Assembly (NCBI GenBank): GCA_017446045.1
Contig: JAFSRP010000033.1
Location: 1 to 48,384, forward strand
DNA length: 48,384 bases
DNA from: Lachnospiraceae bacterium
Lineage (GTDB): Bacteria; Bacillota; Clostridia; Lachnospirales; Lachnospiraceae
Direction of reading: 5' to 3'
Of this stretch, positions 8,049 through 16,202 are shown piece after piece. Every line of letters begins with the position of its first letter. The first letter of the stretch is position 1. Below the pieces are notes generated by a model. That model saw only the letters and a list, made by a program, of their open reading frames with translations. It was not told where the DNA came from and searched no databases. A program made the position numbers and the translations under genes.

Positions 8049-10633
8049 AAAGAACAGGACGAAGCATAATAAAGCGGCATGCGGCAGCCCTTCTGAGTGC
8101 GGTCATGGTAATATCGGGACTTTGGAGCACGACGGCTTATGCTGACGCGGGCGCGGATGTCAGTGAAAAGCTCTATGTCAATATGGACTATGCGGGCAGC
8201 ATTGATAAAGTCAATGTCGTGAAAGAGATCCGGTTCACTACAGGGGATACTTATACTGATTATGGCGCCTACCGGGAGATCACCAATATGACCGACCATC
8301 AGGACCCCGCTGTGCAGGAAGATATGGTCACCTGGCATCGCCCCGACAAGGGCGGAAAGCTGTATTTCCAGGGTTCAATGGATCCGGAGAGTGTAGAACT
8401 GCCGTGGACTTTTGAGGTCTCGTATAAGGTCAACGGAATAGAGACGGCACCGGAACGCGTCGGAGGTGCTTCCGGAACTGTGGAGATCGACGTCGACGCG
8501 ATCCCGAATAAAAATGTCTCGAAATACATGCAGGACAATATGATCCTGCTCGTTCTGATCCCCATGGATACGAGCGATGTCTACTCCATTGACGCGCCGG
8601 ATTCCATGGAGGCAAGCTTCGGCAATTACAGCGGCATCGGTTTTGAAGCGCTGCCCGGCAAGGAAGGTCATTTTACTGCCCGGTTCGGAACAGACTGCTT
8701 TGAGTCCATGGGCGTGATGATGATCATGACCCCGGTCACGGTGGGAGACCTTTCCAAGATCAAAGACCTGAAGGAACTCAAGGACAAGTTCCGTGATAAT
8801 TCCAACGCCATGATGGACAGTGTGGAAGCTATTATGGACAATGTTGTCGATATGTCTTCCCAGCTTGACAGGACCAATGAGGTCCTGGATGAACTGGCAA
8901 CGGGAAAGCGCAAACTCGACGAGACCAGACAGGTCATTTTTAATGGCGTGGACGTTTCGCTGCAGGACCTGCGGGATCTGAATGCGCTTCTGGATCCGCT
9001 GGATTCCTCAGTCAGGACCTCCCAGTGGATGGTCTACGATCTCAACACCCGGCTGAATGATACCAATGAGGCACTGCAGAGAACCAGCCCGGTCATGGGG
9101 ACCCTGGGGAAGCGGCTCCGGTCTCTTTCCCATGAAATGTCTTCGGTCAATACCTTCAGCATCGATCCCGTGCGGGAAGACATTGCCGTGACCCGCAGCG
9201 AACTGGACAAACTGGAACAGAGCCTGATCAGGGGCGGCACGGCGGCGCGCAACCTGAGGACCATAACCGGTTCGGACGAGTTCGCTTCCGATGCGGAAGA
9301 GCTTGTGAGCAGGGCAGTCATCGACAATGCCGCTTTCGAGGAGGAATACCTTCCGGAAGCAGTGATCGGGATCATCAACGACTCGGTTTCTGATCCGGCA
9401 TCTGTAACACCGTCCCAGTTGCAGGAGCTCATTCCACGGGTCGCGCTCATCCTGGATCTGTATGATCTGCTGACGGAACCCGTAAAGCAATACAGATACA
9501 GCGGCATTGCATCCCATGTGTCTACACCAGGAGATTATTATGAGATCGAGGGAAGTACAAACGGGATCGGCAGAAGCTACACTGTCACCAAGTCAGATCT
9601 TTACGGTATGATCGCAGCCTTCCAGGCGGGTATGGCCGGGGACCCAAACGCGATCCCGGCAGAGGTAGGCAGGTTCTTCGCTTCCAAAAACGTGGTACCT
9701 GATGATCAGGCAGGGATCGTTCAGGGAATTACAGGACTGGCAGCATCCGGAGGTCAGGCATCCCCTGCATCCACTGCGGAGGCTTCCCGTTTCTTTGAAC
9801 GCATGAACTCCATGATGCAGCTGAAAAACGGGGCAGCTGCACTGGAAACCAGGCAATACGGCGCTGCGGGGAGCAGTCTGAAAGACAGTCTGGATGAGCT
9901 TTCGGAAGCCGGTTCAGAAGCTTTGGCTAATGCGATCACAGCGTACGCATCCGCGGATTATGATGATGTGCTCGAACAGGTGGACCGGGTGATCGGCGAT
10001 CTTGATGAAGTGATGGATGCCGGCGCTGCTGTTTCCTACCAGTCCAGCCGTCTGCTGGACAGCCTGCGGCGGGCGTCTTCGAGTGTGGATGAGCTGACAG
10101 CTGTGCTGAACAGTTATTACGAAGACGTTCAGACCGCACTGATCAATGTATCGAATACGATCGGTCAGACGGAGCGGCTGGCAGGCAATTTTGCGGAAAC
10201 CGCGCAGATCCTGAACAACACCCTCCGGGCTGCTTCCGAAGACTTCAGCCGTGCGGGCGATGACAGCATTGCCCTCGGCAGGGAAGCTACGGAGAATACC
10301 GGCAGGATGATCGAGAATACTAAGAAGCTCAAAGAAGCCGGCGCAGACCTCCGGCAATCCATTAATGATGAACTGGATGAGCAGGAAGCAGACAACAATT
10401 TCCTGAACATGGATCCCTATGCCGAAAAAGAATCACTGACGAGCAGCCGGAATCCGGCACCGTCTTCGATCCAGATCATCTGCCGCTCAGAAGAGATCTC
10501 CGCAAAGGAAGCGGAGGAAGACGACCTGCTGGCGGATGCCGAGATCCCGCCGGAACCCACGACATTTCCCGGCAGAGTGGCAAATATATTCAAGACCCTT
10601 TGGAGAAAGATCCTTGCGATCTTCGGACGCTGA
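8045..10633 (+). CDS. Secreted long coiled-coil protein, YhgE/Pip-like extracytoplasmic type
   Basis: An 862-residue exported protein. The signal peptide has a basic start and hydrophobic core (LLSAVMVISGLWSTTAYA) with probable cleavage after AYA. Residues about 35-235 look like a beta-rich domain; from about 240 onwards the protein is mainly helical, with repeated Leu-spaced heptads and many Asp/Glu/Asn, as in the extracytoplasmic part of YhgE/Pip proteins. Unlike those it has no membrane segments at the end, only a basic amphipathic stretch (NIFKTLWRKILAIFGR). It overlaps the exporter gene by 4 bases, so it is very likely an extracytoplasmic partner of that exporter. The family name is inferred from sequence style. 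Confidence 0.65.
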   Translation: MKRTGRSIIKRHAAALLSAVMVISGLWSTTAYADAGADVSEKLYVNMDYAGSIDKVNVVKEIRFTTGDTYTDYGAYREITNMTDHQDPAVQEDMVTWHRPDKGGKLYFQGSMDPESVELPWTFEVSYKVNGIETAPERVGGASGTVEIDVDAIPNKNVSKYMQDNMILLVLIPMDTSDVYSIDAPDSMEASFGNYSGIGFEALPGKEGHFTARFGTDCFESMGVMMIMTPVTVGDLSKIKDLKELKDKFRDNSNAMMDSVEAIMDNVVDMSSQLDRTNEVLDELATGKRKLDETRQVIFNGVDVSLQDLRDLNALLDPLDSSVRTSQWMVYDLNTRLNDTNEALQRTSPVMGTLGKRLRSLSHEMSSVNTFSIDPVREDIAVTRSELDKLEQSLIRGGTAARNLRTITGSDEFASDAEELVSRAVIDNAAFEEEYLPEAVIGIINDSVSDPASVTPSQLQELIPRVALILDLYDLLTEPVKQYRYSGIASHVSTPGDYYEIEGSTNGIGRSYTVTKSDLYGMIAAFQAGMAGDPNAIPAEVGRFFASKNVVPDDQAGIVQGITGLAASGGQASPASTAEASRFFERMNSMMQLKNGAAALETRQYGAAGSSLKDSLDELSEAGSEALANAITAYASADYDDVLEQVDRVIGDLDEVMDAGAAVSYQSSRLLDSLRRASSSVDELTAVLNSYYEDVQTALINVSNTIGQTERLAGNFAETAQILNNTLRAASEDFSRAGDDSIALGREATENTGRMIENTKKLKEAGADLRQSINDELDEQEADNNFLNMDPYAEKESLTSSRNPAPSSIQIICRSEEISAKEAEEDDLLADAEIPPEPTTFPGRVANIFKTLWRKILAIFGR

Positions 10634-10678
10634 GGTCAACGATCATGGGAAAAAGACACTGATCCCGGAGGTATGGAT

Positions 10679-12004
10679 ATGATCATGAAGGAAGGAAAAA
10701 ACCATATTGCAATGCGCGTCCCGATCCTGGCCGGCATTTTCTGTCTGTGTATGGCTGCTCCGGTATCAGCTATGACCCGTCATATCGATCTCGAAGCAGA
10801 CCTGGACAACATCCCGGAACACAATGCCGGAGAAGCATTTTTGCCTGATTATGTGCTGACGGATGATGATGACGGGCAGATCTCTGTGGATATGGATGCC
10901 GGACCGGAGGTGACAGCCAGTCCCATCGTTCCGTACAGTCTCAGGATCCGCATCCACTCGGACAACGGATCTTTGGACGAGGACCTTGTGATCCGCGGAA
11001 GCGGCATCCGGTCCACGTCGGTGGAATATGTTTCCGAAGATAACGAGGAAGCGGAAGGGAGGTTATTGGTCTATCCCTTTTACAGGCTGCCCGCGCCGCA
11101 GCCGTCCGCCGATCTTTCGGGAGACTTTGTCAGCTGGCCGGAAGTGCCGTATGCAGGCAAGTATGAATACCTTATCTCCTATACGGATAGAAACGGAGAT
11201 ACGAAACAGAAACACGGCACAACGAAGCAGACATCTGTAAGCATTGCCTCTGAGATCGCCGCATCTGCATCCGGTCAGTTTGGCTTCGCTGTGCGGGCGC
11301 TCGCAACAGAAGAGGAAGGATACACGGAGGCGGTCATACGTGATGGTACCGCTTACTGGGATGATATGAACTGGGCGGATAAATACCGTGTGAGGATCGC
11401 TTTTACAAGTCTGAACGGGAAAAGCGCAAAGCAGGAAAAGACCGTTACGGGGACTTCTCTCAATGTACAGAGCTATATCGACTCTTCCGCAGATCATGCC
11501 GTGAAGGTCACGGTGCGTGCTGTGCCGCGGTCCAATGACCATGCGTATTATAACATTGCCTTAAGCGAATTCGGCTTTGCCGGGAATGAAGCGGTGGACA
11601 CGTCGGATCTCGAAGTGGACGACCCCTGGGAATTCCTCGCAGATTACAGTGCTGTCAGCGATGGCAGCAGTCATGCTTCCTATGTTCCTACCGGCGCCAG
11701 CAGCGGCGTGACAGGTGTAAACGGGGGCGCGTCAGGCAGTGGGACCTGGAAGAGGATAACCTGGAAATGGCAGTATCTGATGAACGGTGTGCCGTACAGC
11801 AGCGGATGGATCAGGATCGGAGATGCCTGGTATTATTTTGATCCGGATGGATTCATGCATACAGGCTGGCTGACGGATACCGATGGAAAGCAGTATTATC
11901 TTGAAACTAAAGTAGGCTCCGGACAAGGCAGGATGGTGACAGGGACACGGGAGATCGACGGCGTCCTGTGCAGCTTTGACGAAAGCGGCGCCCGGATATC
12001 CTGA
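10679..12004 (+). CDS. Secreted FN3-like protein with C-terminal cell-wall-binding repeats
   Basis: A 441-residue exported protein with signal peptide core ILAGIFCLCMAAPVSA. Two modules of fibronectin-III style follow (VSWPEVPYAGKYEYLISYT and YWDDMNWADKYRVRIAFT). The last about 80 residues are choline-binding/glucan-binding type repeats: WIRIGDAWYYFDPDGFMHTG, then GKQYYLE, then a final copy with DGVLCSFDESG. These repeats usually hold proteins on wall polymers. I choose the ATG at 10679 because GGAGGT (10667-10672) is 6 bases away; the ATG at 10673 touches the ribosome-binding site. It is the last gene of the MMPL operon and ends before a terminator, so it may tether or position the export complex at the wall (inference). 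Confidence 0.75.
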   Translation: MIMKEGKNHIAMRVPILAGIFCLCMAAPVSAMTRHIDLEADLDNIPEHNAGEAFLPDYVLTDDDDGQISVDMDAGPEVTASPIVPYSLRIRIHSDNGSLDEDLVIRGSGIRSTSVEYVSEDNEEAEGRLLVYPFYRLPAPQPSADLSGDFVSWPEVPYAGKYEYLISYTDRNGDTKQKHGTTKQTSVSIASEIAASASGQFGFAVRALATEEEGYTEAVIRDGTAYWDDMNWADKYRVRIAFTSLNGKSAKQEKTVTGTSLNVQSYIDSSADHAVKVTVRAVPRSNDHAYYNIALSEFGFAGNEAVDTSDLEVDDPWEFLADYSAVSDGSSHASYVPTGASSGVTGVNGGASGSGTWKRITWKWQYLMNGVPYSSGWIRIGDAWYYFDPDGFMHTGWLTDTDGKQYYLETKVGSGQGRMVTGTREIDGVLCSFDESGARIS

Positions 12005-12017
12005 CCCGGCCGGCCCC

Positions 12018-12054
12018 AGACCCTGCGGAAACTGACCGCAGGGTCTTTGATTTT
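12018..12054 (+). terminator. Intrinsic terminator ending the MMPL operon
   Basis: Perfect 11-bp stem AGACCCTGCGG (12018-12028) and CCGCAGGGTCT (12036-12046), 7-base loop, followed by TTGATTTT. Confidence 0.85.
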
Positions 12055-12091
12055 GCTGGCACAGTTTCGGATTTCCATGTACAATACTGGT

Positions 12092-13054
12092 ATGAAGAAA
12101 AAAGACCTGTTCAAAAAGCGAATATTTGAGATCATACAGATCGGCAACACCAGCGACATGCCCAGCCGGACCTTTGATATCATCCTGGTTGCCGCCATTA
12201 TCCTGAATATCCTGACCCTGTTCCTGGAGACTTTCGACAGTCTCTCGGCCTGGTCGGATGTATTCTTTGTGACAGAGAGCGTGACGATCCTGTTTTTCTG
12301 CATTGAGTATGCTCTGCGGATCTGGACTGCGGAGTTTCTTTTTCCGGGGCGCAGCAGGGCAGAGGCTACGTGGCGTTTTCTTATTTCTTTTGATGGCATC
12401 GTCGACCTGCTGACGATCCTCCCGTTTTTCTGGATGTCCGGTTTTGTGGCTTTCCGCATGCTGCGCGTCGTCAGGATATTCCATTTGTTCAGGGTAAACA
12501 CGAACTATGATTCGTTCAATGTCATTAAATCTGTTATATACGAAAAAAGAAACCAACTCGCTTCCTCTATTTTTATTATCATTCTCCTGATGCTTGCTTC
12601 TTCCCTGTGCATGTACAGCGCGGAGCATGACACACAGCCCGAAGCGTTTGCCAATGCCTTTTCCGGTCTTTGGTGGAGTGTATCCACAATGCTGACGGTA
12701 GGCTACGGAGATATTTATCCTGTCACGATAGCCGGACAGATCATGGCGATCATTATAGCTTTTCTCGGCGTTGGCGTAGTGGCCATCCCTACCGGTATCA
12801 TATCCGCCGGATTCGTTGAGCAGTACACAAAAGCCCAGAATGCCGCCTCTTCACTGGAGGTCAGTATCAATACGGTCATCGTGGACATTGACAGCAAATG
12901 GATCGGTCTGACGGTACGGGAGATCGAGGAACAATATCATATGGTCATAGTCGTCGTACGCAGAAACAATACGCTGCTGCAGCCGGGAGAGGACTATCGA
13001 GTACAGATGAAGGATGTGCTGGCGGTTTATCATAAGATCTCGCATACCGCATGA
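12092..13054 (+). CDS. Voltage-gated potassium channel with cytoplasmic RCK-C-like domain
   Basis: A 320-residue membrane protein with six helices. The voltage-sensor helix shows spaced arginines (Arg122, 125, 128, 134 in VAFRMLRVVRIFHLFR) and the pore loop has the K+ selectivity filter TVGYGD (202-207). After the last helix, about 85 residues (KWIGLTVREIEEQYHMVIVV, ending DVLAVYHK) look like a TrkA-C/RCK C-terminal ligand-binding domain. It should let K+ cross the membrane in a voltage-dependent way. The start is not certain: ATG at 12092 lies only 6 bases after a TACAAT (12080-12085), which could mean a leaderless transcript; ATG at 12077 and the ATT-type start at 12047 are less likely. It lies 3 kb before trkA-trkH. 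Confidence 0.85.
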   Translation: MKKKDLFKKRIFEIIQIGNTSDMPSRTFDIILVAAIILNILTLFLETFDSLSAWSDVFFVTESVTILFFCIEYALRIWTAEFLFPGRSRAEATWRFLISFDGIVDLLTILPFFWMSGFVAFRMLRVVRIFHLFRVNTNYDSFNVIKSVIYEKRNQLASSIFIIILLMLASSLCMYSAEHDTQPEAFANAFSGLWWSVSTMLTVGYGDIYPVTIAGQIMAIIIAFLGVGVVAIPTGIISAGFVEQYTKAQNAASSLEVSINTVIVDIDSKWIGLTVREIEEQYHMVIVVVRRNNTLLQPGEDYRVQMKDVLAVYHKISHTA

Positions 13055-13099
13055 ATCTTTGCCTGGATCATTTAAATGTAAATGAAACTTCACTTATGA

Positions 13100-13128
13100 T
13101 TGACATATCCCTGGGGGTATGTCATAAT
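13100..13128 (+). promoter_or_regulatory. bioY promoter with embedded CsoR-like palindrome
   Basis: Consensus -35 TTGACA (13100-13105), 17-bp spacer, -10 CATAAT (13123-13128). A 24-bp near-perfect palindrome (13101-13124) with arms TGACATA and TATGTCA and a CCC/GGG core fills the promoter. Read on the other strand, its core ATACCCCCAGGGATAT resembles CsoR/CstR-family operators. The palindrome is followed by a T-run (13128-13135), so it might also end the upstream channel transcript. A second inverted repeat, AATCCC/GGGATT, lies at 13139-13154 in the leader. Confidence 0.6.
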
Positions 13129-13183
13129 TTTTTTTATCAATCCCATCAGGGATTCGGGATGATCATAAAGGCAGGCATACTGT

Positions 13184-13729
13184 ATGAACCCACGCGCACC
13201 ATACTCCGTATCGGACATCTGTATCATTGCGCTGTTTACCGCACTGATCTCCATACTGGCGCAGGTCAGCATACCGCTTCCCGGCGGTGTGCCCCTTACG
13301 ATGCAGACCTTTGCTGTGCTCCTCACAGGGATCGTGCTGGGAAGACGGAAGGGCTGTGCAGCAGCAACAGCTTACATACTGCTTGGCGCACTCGGCGTGC
13401 CGGTTTTTTCGAATTTCGGGGCGGGTCTTTCAAGGCTGGCAGGACCTTCGGGCGGATTTCTCCTGTCTTATCCCCTGATGGCATGGATCGCAGGGTATGG
13501 CGCCGAACGTGCCAGCAAACCATACATAGCAGCGGGGCTGGCAGCTGCCAATGCGATCTGTTATGCAATGGGCTGCATCCTATTTTCCTTCATCACCGGG
13601 AGCGGCATGGCTGCGGCGCTGGCTGCCTGTGTGGTACCGTTTCTCATGGCGGATCTTCTGAAAACGATACTGGCCGGCTGGGCAGGACTTTATCTTCGAA
13701 AGACGCTCCGGCGGGCGGGGGTCCATTGA
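13184..13729 (+). CDS. bioY: Biotin transporter BioY
   Basis: A 181-residue membrane protein with about six hydrophobic helices, the right size for BioY, the substrate-binding S component of biotin ECF transporters. Family marks are PLPGGVPLTMQTFAVLLTG, the stretch GRRKGCAAATAYILLGALG, and GPSGGFLLSYPLMAWIAG. It binds biotin in the membrane and works with the general energising module EcfA-A'-T, not encoded here, or possibly alone. ATG at 13184 follows AAAGGCAGG. The birA gene for biotin ligase lies 160 bases downstream under its own promoter, so import and use of biotin sit side by side. Confidence 0.93.
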   Translation: MNPRAPYSVSDICIIALFTALISILAQVSIPLPGGVPLTMQTFAVLLTGIVLGRRKGCAAATAYILLGALGVPVFSNFGAGLSRLAGPSGGFLLSYPLMAWIAGYGAERASKPYIAAGLAAANAICYAMGCILFSFITGSGMAAALAACVVPFLMADLLKTILAGWAGLYLRKTLRRAGVH

Positions 13730-13819
13730 TGGGATAACAGGGTATACTTCAAGCCGACCGCAGTCATGTGCACAACTGTTACGTGATATGTAAATTTTTT
13801 ATAACATCCATTTTACCTT

Positions 13820-13848
13820 TAGACATTTATCTTAAAACGTGATAAAAT
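13820..13848 (+). promoter_or_regulatory. birA promoter
   Basis: TAGACA (13820-13825), 17-bp spacer, TAAAAT (13843-13848), about 43 bases before the birA start. No BirA-type operator was recognised. Confidence 0.6.
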
Positions 13849-13891
13849 AACTCGAGCTCGTTTTTTGATTGTCTTTTCGAGAGGTATACGG

Positions 13892-14893
13892 ATGACAAAG
13901 AATAATGTTTTAGCGATCCTTATGAAAAATGAGGGCTTTGTCTCAGGTGAGGCGATCAGCCGGGAACTCGGTCTGAGCAGGACTGCCGTGAACATGGCGG
14001 TCAAGAAATTACGAGAGGAAGGATACGAGATAAAATCCGTGACCAACAGAGGGTACAGACTTATAAGTTCGCCGGACCTTCTGAATTACGGCACACTGAT
14101 GGGGTACCTGTCGGAAGTGCGGATGAGGGACGTGGAGTGTTATGACATCGTTGGATCCACGAACTATGAACTATCCAAACGTGCTGTGGAAGGCGCCCAT
14201 CAGGGGACTGTGATCATCGCGGATGAGCAGAGAAACGGACGTGGACGCAAAGGGAGGGCCTTTGCTTCTCCGGGCGGACACGGCATCTATCTTTCCTATC
14301 TGATGCGTCCGTCGACGGAACTGAAGAAGAAGATCGCAAATTCCCGCAATAACCTGGCCTGGTCGAGTATTACTGCCTGGACTTCCGTGACCGTAGCGGA
14401 GGTCATCGAAAAAAACTGCGGAGTAAGGCCGGATATCAAATGGGTCAATGATCTTTATATGAACGGAAGGAAGATCTGCGGCATCCTGACGCAGTCCAGT
14501 TTTGACGCCGAAGTGCTGGAAGTGCAGCATATCCTGATAGGTATCGGCATCAATGTAAGTGAACTGTATGAGGATTTCCCGAAGGAGATCCGTGATATTG
14601 CAGGCTCTGTCCTGAGTGAGAGCGGTGTTGCCGTTTCCAGAGCCAAGCTGACGGCTGATCTGATCCTGGCGATGGATGAGATGTGCAGCAGATGGCCGGA
14701 AGGTATGAACGAGTACCTGGAAAAATACAGAGACTGGAACATCGTTCCCGGTAAAAACGTGCTTGTGAATTACGGAGACAGCACCGAAGAGGTCTATGCC
14801 CTGGGGATCGACGACAGCTTTTCGCTTCGGGTGCGGGATTCTGCCGGTGAAGAAAAAAGGCTGATCTGCGGAGACGTTTCTTTAAAACTGTAA
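13892..14893 (+). CDS. birA: Bifunctional biotin-protein ligase / biotin repressor BirA
   Basis: A 333-residue protein. Residues 1-60 form a winged helix (SGEAISRELGLSRTAVNMAV) as in group II BirA proteins, which also repress biotin genes. The ligase centre follows: GRGRKGR at 116-122 is the biotinyl-AMP loop and KWVNDLYMNGRKICGIL, starting at Lys183, carries the catalytic Lys and Asn-Asp. The C-terminal SH3-like domain is complete. The enzyme joins biotin to acceptor lysines of carboxylases using ATP. ATG at 13892 is chosen because GAGAGG is spaced 6-7 bases before it. It may regulate the adjacent bioY, although the palindrome there does not look like a typical BirA site. Confidence 0.93.
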   Translation: MTKNNVLAILMKNEGFVSGEAISRELGLSRTAVNMAVKKLREEGYEIKSVTNRGYRLISSPDLLNYGTLMGYLSEVRMRDVECYDIVGSTNYELSKRAVEGAHQGTVIIADEQRNGRGRKGRAFASPGGHGIYLSYLMRPSTELKKKIANSRNNLAWSSITAWTSVTVAEVIEKNCGVRPDIKWVNDLYMNGRKICGILTQSSFDAEVLEVQHILIGIGINVSELYEDFPKEIRDIAGSVLSESGVAVSRAKLTADLILAMDEMCSRWPEGMNEYLEKYRDWNIVPGKNVLVNYGDSTEEVYALGIDDSFSLRVRDSAGEEKRLICGDVSLKL

Positions 14894-14920
14894 TTATATA
14901 GCTGGTGCACAGTAATCATA

Positions 14921-14947
14921 AGCCCCGCAGGTCTCTGCGGGGCTTTG
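14921..14947 (+). terminator. Intrinsic terminator after birA
   Basis: Perfect 10-bp stem AGCCCCGCAG (14921-14930) and CTGCGGGGCT (14935-14944), 4-base loop GTCT, then TT and GTGG, a short T-run. Confidence 0.75.
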
Positions 14948-14980
14948 TGGGTCGCTGTGGCAGCAGGGAAAGGATATAGC

Positions 14981-16108
14981 GTGTTTAACATACATGACAT
15001 ACGGCGGGATGAACTGATGCTGACCGGTTCTTTCGCGGAACAGGGATACGACTGGTGGTGGCACAGCTTTACGGGGATACATGCGGTCACCGGCAAAGAA
15101 AAGGCTTTCTTCATTGAGTTCTTTGTATGCAATCCCGCATTGGGAAAAGCGAAGCCCGTACTGGGACAGCTGCCTGCCAACCGCAGCGCCGGGGCCAGAC
15201 CTTCCTATCTGATGGTCAAAGCAGGGTGCTGGGGCCGTGATCATATGCAGCTACACCGTTTTTTCGGTTGGGATGAAGTCCGTATGAACGGAAGGGCACC
15301 GTTTAAAGTGAAGGCAGCAGACTGTCTTGTACAGGAAGACAGGCTCCGGGGATCTGTTACGGTGACACCGGAGGAAGCTGCTCAGCATCCGGAATGGATG
15401 TGCGATGCCGGCTCCATGAGCTGGGATCTGGAGGTGGATAAACAGATCGCATACAATGTCGGATACGGGGCATCTGCGCCTCTCCGGGCTCTCAAGGCTT
15501 TTGAGATGTACTGGCATGCCGAAGGCATGAAGACCGCATTTACCGGTACTGTATGTGTGAACGGGGAAACATACCTGGTGCGTCCGGAAAGCTGCTATGG
15601 ATATGCAGACAAAAACTGGGGACGTAATTTCACTTCTCCCTGGGTCTGGCTGAGCTCGAATGATCTGACGAGCCGTCTGAGCGGGAAGAAACTCATGAAC
15701 AGCGCGTTCGACATCGGCGGCGGAAGACCGAAGGTCTTTTTTGTACCGCTGGACCGGCAGCTGCTCAGTGCCTTCTATTATGAAGGAACGGAGTATGAGT
15801 TCAATTTTTCCAAATTCTGGACCGGCACGCTGACCAAGTTTGAAAGCAGGGAGACGGAAAAACACATCCTCTGGCATGTCCGCCAGGCTAACCGGGATAC
15901 GATCATGGATACCAAAGTCAGCTGCCGCAAGGAGGATATGCTCCTTATCAATTATGAGGCACCGGACGGCAGCAAACGCCACAACCTTCTCTGGAACGGG
16001 GGTAACGGCCGCGGCAGGATCCGCCTGACAGACAGACGCACCGGAGAACTGATCGATGATATCGATGCGGGACACATCGGCTGTGAATACGGTGTATACA
16101 CAGAATAA
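14981..16108 (+). CDS. Tocopherol-cyclase-like protein
   Basis: A 375-residue protein without signal peptide. Its style (EQGYDWWWHSFTGIHAVTG, CYGYADKNWGRNFTSPWVWL, and the GGNGRGRIRL region) matches the Tocopherol_cycl family (PF14249) as I know it. That fold, a lipocalin-like pair of barrels, is also found in bacteria that do not make tocopherol, where the role is unknown. The start is set at the GTG at 14981, with AAAGGA 6 bases before it; upstream in-frame codons fall in the birA terminator. It lies between birA and trkA with no sign of co-transcription. No other quinone or tocopherol genes are in the window, so the substrate cannot be inferred. Confidence 0.7.
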   Translation: MFNIHDIRRDELMLTGSFAEQGYDWWWHSFTGIHAVTGKEKAFFIEFFVCNPALGKAKPVLGQLPANRSAGARPSYLMVKAGCWGRDHMQLHRFFGWDEVRMNGRAPFKVKAADCLVQEDRLRGSVTVTPEEAAQHPEWMCDAGSMSWDLEVDKQIAYNVGYGASAPLRALKAFEMYWHAEGMKTAFTGTVCVNGETYLVRPESCYGYADKNWGRNFTSPWVWLSSNDLTSRLSGKKLMNSAFDIGGGRPKVFFVPLDRQLLSAFYYEGTEYEFNFSKFWTGTLTKFESRETEKHILWHVRQANRDTIMDTKVSCRKEDMLLINYEAPDGSKRHNLLWNGGNGRGRIRLTDRRTGELIDDIDAGHIGCEYGVYTE

Positions 16109-16143
16109 GACGGGGGTTGTCAACTTATGCTTGCCTTTGCGGT

Positions 16144-16149
16144 TATAAT
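16144..16149 (+). promoter_or_regulatory. -10 element of the trkA-trkH operon
   Basis: Perfect TATAAT. The only good -35-like sequence, TTGTCA (16117-16122), is 21 bases away, too far for a standard promoter, so the full promoter is uncertain. Confidence 0.45.
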
Positions 16150-16202
16150 GCTCTATGATTAAATGATTCTAACAGCTGTTTAGCATCAAAGGAATATCAG
16201 GT

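Noticed and set aside
13051-13737. Plus-strand ORF overlapping bioY in another frame
   Set aside because: The bioY frame has clear membrane helices and motifs; the other frame is Cys/Arg-rich noise.
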